From Bacillota bacterium (GTDB taxonomy: Bacteria; Bacillota_I; Bacilli_A; RF39; UBA660): DNA of 64,000 bases. A program made the translations under genes and the position numbers. The stretch lies in assembly GCA_023460995.1 (NCBI GenBank), contig JAEWOE010000002.1, positions 1-64,000 on the forward strand, in the 5' to 3' direction. How positions within the stretch are numbered: the first letter of the stretch is position 1; each line of letters opens with the position of its first letter. Positions 61,048-64,000 of the stretch are shown here, one piece after another. The notes below the pieces were generated by a model. That model was given only the letters and a program-made list of their open reading frames with translations. It searched no databases and was not told the DNA's origin.

Positions 61048-61959
61048 ATGTTTGAAAATTTAACAAATGCCGATGTTTTAATACTAGGGGGACTAATTGG
61101 TGTAATAGTTGCAATAGGAGTAGTATGCATTGTTTTAACAATTAAAGGTGGAAAAAACAAAGCTTCTAAGGAAAAAGAAAATGAAGTATTTAATGTATCA
61201 TCTGAACCAGATATACATATAGCTTTAGCGACTGAAAATATTCCTGCTATTGATAATATAAAAGAAATTAATAAAACGGAAGACATAAATGATGAACCAA
61301 AGCTTATGGAAGAAACATCCGTATATGATGAACCAGTAATGATAGACTGTGAAGAAGTAGTTGAGAAAACAACTGAAGCGTCTAGTTATGAACCAAAATA
61401 TTTACAATCATTTGAACCATACTATGGTGATGAAGATTTTTTAAGTATGGATCCAAAGTTAGAAGAAGCACAAGACGCTAAGAATGGTGCTAGCATTGAA
61501 GAAGTTCTTAAAGCAATGCAGGTAGATCTTGAAAAGCAAAAATATGAAACAATAGATCGTTACGAGGAAGAACAAGAAGAAAATGCTGTAATAAGTTATC
61601 AAGAATTATTAAATCGTAAGATGGCATTATCTAATGAAGAAATTCCTATGAAACAAGTAGAAGAAGAAATTGAAGAAGAAAAAGCTTCATCTAGTTATCT
61701 AGATGAATTACCTAATTTCAAAGATATTGTTTTAGAACCAATTCCAGATAGAAACGAAGAAAGGCCATTTATGAATAGTGAATTTGTATCACCGATATTT
61801 GGTAGACTTTCAAGTAATGTTGATTATCCTACTGTAAAGAAAACTTCAATTACAGAGGAATTAATAAAAACTGAAGTAATATCAGCAGAAGATACTGATA
61901 AATTAAATGATAATGATGAATTTTTAAATACCTTAAAGGAATTTAGACGAAATCTATAA
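61048..61959 (+). CDS. Acidic single-span membrane protein
   Basis: 303 aa. A membrane span at ~9-33 (LILGGLIGVIVAIGVVCIVL) is followed by a long, strongly acidic, probably disordered cytoplasmic region (Glu and Asp throughout). The C-terminal end (EFLNTLKEFRRNL) is the only part with a predicted helix. No catalytic motif. It starts 6 bases after rsmE. No family recognised; it may be a membrane scaffold. Confidence 0.65.
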   Translation: MFENLTNADVLILGGLIGVIVAIGVVCIVLTIKGGKNKASKEKENEVFNVSSEPDIHIALATENIPAIDNIKEINKTEDINDEPKLMEETSVYDEPVMIDCEEVVEKTTEASSYEPKYLQSFEPYYGDEDFLSMDPKLEEAQDAKNGASIEEVLKAMQVDLEKQKYETIDRYEEEQEENAVISYQELLNRKMALSNEEIPMKQVEEEIEEEKASSSYLDELPNFKDIVLEPIPDRNEERPFMNSEFVSPIFGRLSSNVDYPTVKKTSITEELIKTEVISAEDTDKLNDNDEFLNTLKEFRRNL

Positions 61960-61978
61960 ACCTTTAAGGTTTATTTTT
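61957..61978 (+). terminator. Weak terminator
   Basis: AAACCTT/AAGGTTT palindrome then ATTTTT. It overlaps the stop of the acidic protein. Confidence 0.45.
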
Positions 61979-61993
61979 GGGGAGGTTTTGATT

Positions 61994-63289
61994 ATGAAAT
62001 TTATTATAAACACATTAGGATGTAAAGTTAATAGTTATGAGAGTAGTGTTATGCATGATTTACTGGTGAACGAAGGGTATATGCAGGCAAAAGAAGGCGA
62101 AAAGGCTGATATAGCTATTGTTAATACCTGTACTGTAACCAATACATCTGATTCTAAATCAATGAAGGTAATAAGACATGCGATAAAAGAAAATCCTGGT
62201 TGCATTTTAATAGTGACTGGCTGTTTTTCACAAGTTAATCCAGATAAACTTGAAGGAATGGAAGGCGTTTCTATAATTTTAGGAAACCATGATAAAAGTA
62301 AGCTAGTAAAGTATATTAATGAATATTTAGATAAAGAAAATCAAATAACAAGTGTATATAAAATTGACGAAGTACCTTTTGAAAATATGGCTCTTAATAA
62401 TTTTGATAAAACAAGAGCATTTGTTAAGATTGAAGATGGTTGTGAAAATTTTTGTTCATACTGCATAATTCCATATAGTAGGGGAAAAGTAAGAAGTAAG
62501 AAGAAAGAAGATGTTATTTCTGAAGTAGAAAATCTTGTGAATTTAGGCCATAAAGAGATTGTGTTAACAGGTATTCATACTGGGCACTATGGATCAGATT
62601 TAGAAGACTATGATTTCTCAGATCTTTTAGTTTTACTTTGTCAAATACAAGGGTTAGAAAGAATTCGTATTTCATCTATTGAGATTACAGAACTTAATGA
62701 TAAATTTTTAAAAGTACTATCAGAAAATAAAAAAATAGTAGATCACATTCATATTCCGATTCAATCTGGTTGTGATAAAACACTGAACGAAATGAATAGA
62801 AAATACAATGTAGATTATTATATTAATAAGATAGAAACAATTAGAAAAATAAGGCCTAATATTTCTATAACGACTGATCTAATAGTAGGTTTTCCAAATG
62901 AAACTGAAGAAGATTTTGATATAACTTTAAATACATTAGAAAAAGTTAATTTTTCTAAGATACATGTCTTTCCTTTTTCTGTGAGAAAAGGAACAGTTGC
63001 AGAAACAATGGACAATCAAGTACCAGAAGATATTAAAAAATTAAGAGTTAGAAAAGTTCTTGAATTATCAAAAAGACTTGAGATAGATTATATGAATAAA
63101 TTTATAGGAAAAGATGTTGAATTTATTCCCGAAGTTAAAAGAAACGGTTGTTTAATAGGTCATACAGGTAATTATTTATCTGTTAAAATGGAGAGCGAAA
63201 ATGATCTTATTCATACTGCTATAAAGTGTAAAATAGAAAGTGTTAACTATCCTTATGTAATAGGTAGATTGTTTGACACAAAGGACTAA
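61994..63289 (+). CDS. mtaB: MtaB, tRNA t6A37 methylthiotransferase
   Basis: 431 aa radical-SAM methylthiotransferase. N-terminal cluster cysteines in LGCKVNSYES, VNTCTVTN and VTGCFSQ. Radical SAM cluster CENFCSYCIIPYSRG (CxxxCxxC). A TRAM domain ends the protein. The absence of MiaB-type length and the CKVN form favour MtaB, which makes ms2t6A. ATG 61994 lies 8 bases after GGAGG; TTG 61988 is rejected. Confidence 0.88.
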   Translation: MKFIINTLGCKVNSYESSVMHDLLVNEGYMQAKEGEKADIAIVNTCTVTNTSDSKSMKVIRHAIKENPGCILIVTGCFSQVNPDKLEGMEGVSIILGNHDKSKLVKYINEYLDKENQITSVYKIDEVPFENMALNNFDKTRAFVKIEDGCENFCSYCIIPYSRGKVRSKKKEDVISEVENLVNLGHKEIVLTGIHTGHYGSDLEDYDFSDLLVLLCQIQGLERIRISSIEITELNDKFLKVLSENKKIVDHIHIPIQSGCDKTLNEMNRKYNVDYYINKIETIRKIRPNISITTDLIVGFPNETEEDFDITLNTLEKVNFSKIHVFPFSVRKGTVAETMDNQVPEDIKKLRVRKVLELSKRLEIDYMNKFIGKDVEFIPEVKRNGCLIGHTGNYLSVKMESENDLIHTAIKCKIESVNYPYVIGRLFDTKD

Positions 63290-63321
63290 TTATAGTATAT
63301 TAAATATAGGAGGCCAACAAG

Positions 63322-63942
63322 ATGAGTAATAAAGAAGAGTTATATGAAAGAGCACGTAAAAATAGTGTCGGAGAAGATAAAAAAGTAAGACTTGTGCAAA
63401 TGGAAAGGTCTAAATACTTTAAACATTTAAAAAACACATTTTTTGCTGGAGCCATGATTGCTATTTTAGCATCTGCAGCTCTTGCATACGGTGGACACAC
63501 TTTGTCAGAAAAATTAAGTGATGCTAAAGTTGTTAGCCAAGAAATATCTGAATATTCTAATTTGGTAAATAGTGAAACTCACAGAACAAATGATAATCAG
63601 CATTATTTTTATGACATAGGAGATATTGCTAGTAAGTTAGCAGAAGATCAAGATAATATTGATAAAGGCATATTTGGTGTTTATAAAAATATAGGTTATA
63701 ATCAAGGAAATAAGATAGAACAAATGGATGGTGTCATAGATTTTATGGCGTTTGCTAAAACTGATACTGAAAATAAAATAGAATTTGATAGTTTCAATGA
63801 TTATGTAGTTTCAAAGGGATATGTTCTTGAAAATGGTAAAGCGGATTATGAAGCATATGAAAAAGCAATGACGCAAATGATAGTAAATGAGCACAACATA
63901 GAAAAATTGCAATCACAAGTAGATGAAGTAAAGAGTAGATAG
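63322..63942 (+). CDS. Membrane-anchored protein of unknown function
   Basis: 206 aa. A charged N-terminal region with basic residues (to ~37) is followed by one span (~40-62) and an outside region of about 140 residues, helical and charged, ending EKLQSQVDEVKSR. It is preceded by TAGGAGGCC. No domain recognised. A partial gene follows 10 bases later. Confidence 0.65.
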   Translation: MSNKEELYERARKNSVGEDKKVRLVQMERSKYFKHLKNTFFAGAMIAILASAALAYGGHTLSEKLSDAKVVSQEISEYSNLVNSETHRTNDNQHYFYDIGDIASKLAEDQDNIDKGIFGVYKNIGYNQGNKIEQMDGVIDFMAFAKTDTENKIEFDSFNDYVVSKGYVLENGKADYEAYEKAMTQMIVNEHNIEKLQSQVDEVKSR

Positions 63943-63952
63943 GGGAATATAT

Positions 63953-64000
63953 ATGGAACAAGAATTAGATTTTGTTACACTAGAAGATGGTAAACAATAT
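63953..64000 (+). CDS. Partial gene cut by the window end
   Basis: An ATG after AGGGGAATAT opens a frame to the end of the window: MEQELDFVTLEDGKQY (16 residues). The start resembles small acidic Firmicute proteins of the DUF1292 type, but 16 residues cannot decide this. Confidence 0.45.
   Translation, partial: MEQELDFVTLEDGKQY

Noticed and set aside
1..64000. rRNA, tRNA, CRISPR arrays, prophage
   Set aside because: No tRNA-like cloverleaf with TTCGANNC arm, no repeat-spacer array and no phage structural genes were seen by eye. A tRNAscan run would settle the tRNA point.

Overview
This window comes from a very A+T-rich bacterium of the Firmicutes (Bacillota), standard genetic code, most likely an uncultured Bacilli-like gut lineage. 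The reasons are the gene order mini-RNase III, rlmB, sigH, secE, nusG, rplKAJL, rsmC-like, rpoBC, the presence of RNase HIII, RbgA and MtaB, a SipW-type signal peptidase, and strong AGGAGG/GGTGAT ribosome binding sites. The lineage is inferred, not proven. Almost everything is on the + strand; only three intact genes and one dead transposase are on the - strand.

Left third (1-25.4 kb): pieces of the division/cell wall cluster appear in their usual order but far apart: a division-type penicillin-binding protein (2956), mraY (10556) and ftsW (24245). Between them lie accessory blocks: a secreted three-repeat protein; a locus with a TasA-like secreted protein, a SipW-like signal peptidase carrying an extra membrane domain, and a DUF5305-like protein; two CmpB-like membrane proteins flanking mraY; a Ca2+/cation antiporter behind a probable Mn2+ riboswitch; a peptide/ABC-transporter cassette with two lesions (an in-frame TAG and a frameshift at an A-run); a dead ISLre2-like transposase; and a VWA/MoxR-type ATPase pair.

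Middle (25.4-41 kb): surface proteolysis genes come first: an HtrA protease with a cytoplasmic zinc ribbon, then a dockerin-bearing subtilisin directly followed by a membrane-anchored cohesin protein. This looks like a one-enzyme cellulosome-style pair. Then come a few metabolic and membrane genes and a translation block (trmH-type methylase, rimM, trmD, rplS, lepB, rbgA), with three small-metabolism genes inserted between lepB and rbgA.

Right third (41-64 kb): the RNA and transcription core. A nucleotidyltransferase domain is fused to mini-RNase III, followed by rlmB, sigH, a coiled-coil membrane protein, an orphan pilin-like protein, secE, nusG, rplK, rplA, rplJ, rplL, an RsmC-like methylase, rpoB and rpoC. 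Probable L1- and L10-type leaders lie before the ribosomal protein genes. Beyond rpoC are rnhC (- strand), cvpA, trx, rsmE, an acidic membrane protein, mtaB and a small membrane protein. The window ends inside a gene.

Most transcription signals are classic sigma-A promoters, often with an extended -10 (TGnTATAAT), and short perfect hairpins followed by T-runs. No rRNA, tRNA, CRISPR array or prophage was seen.
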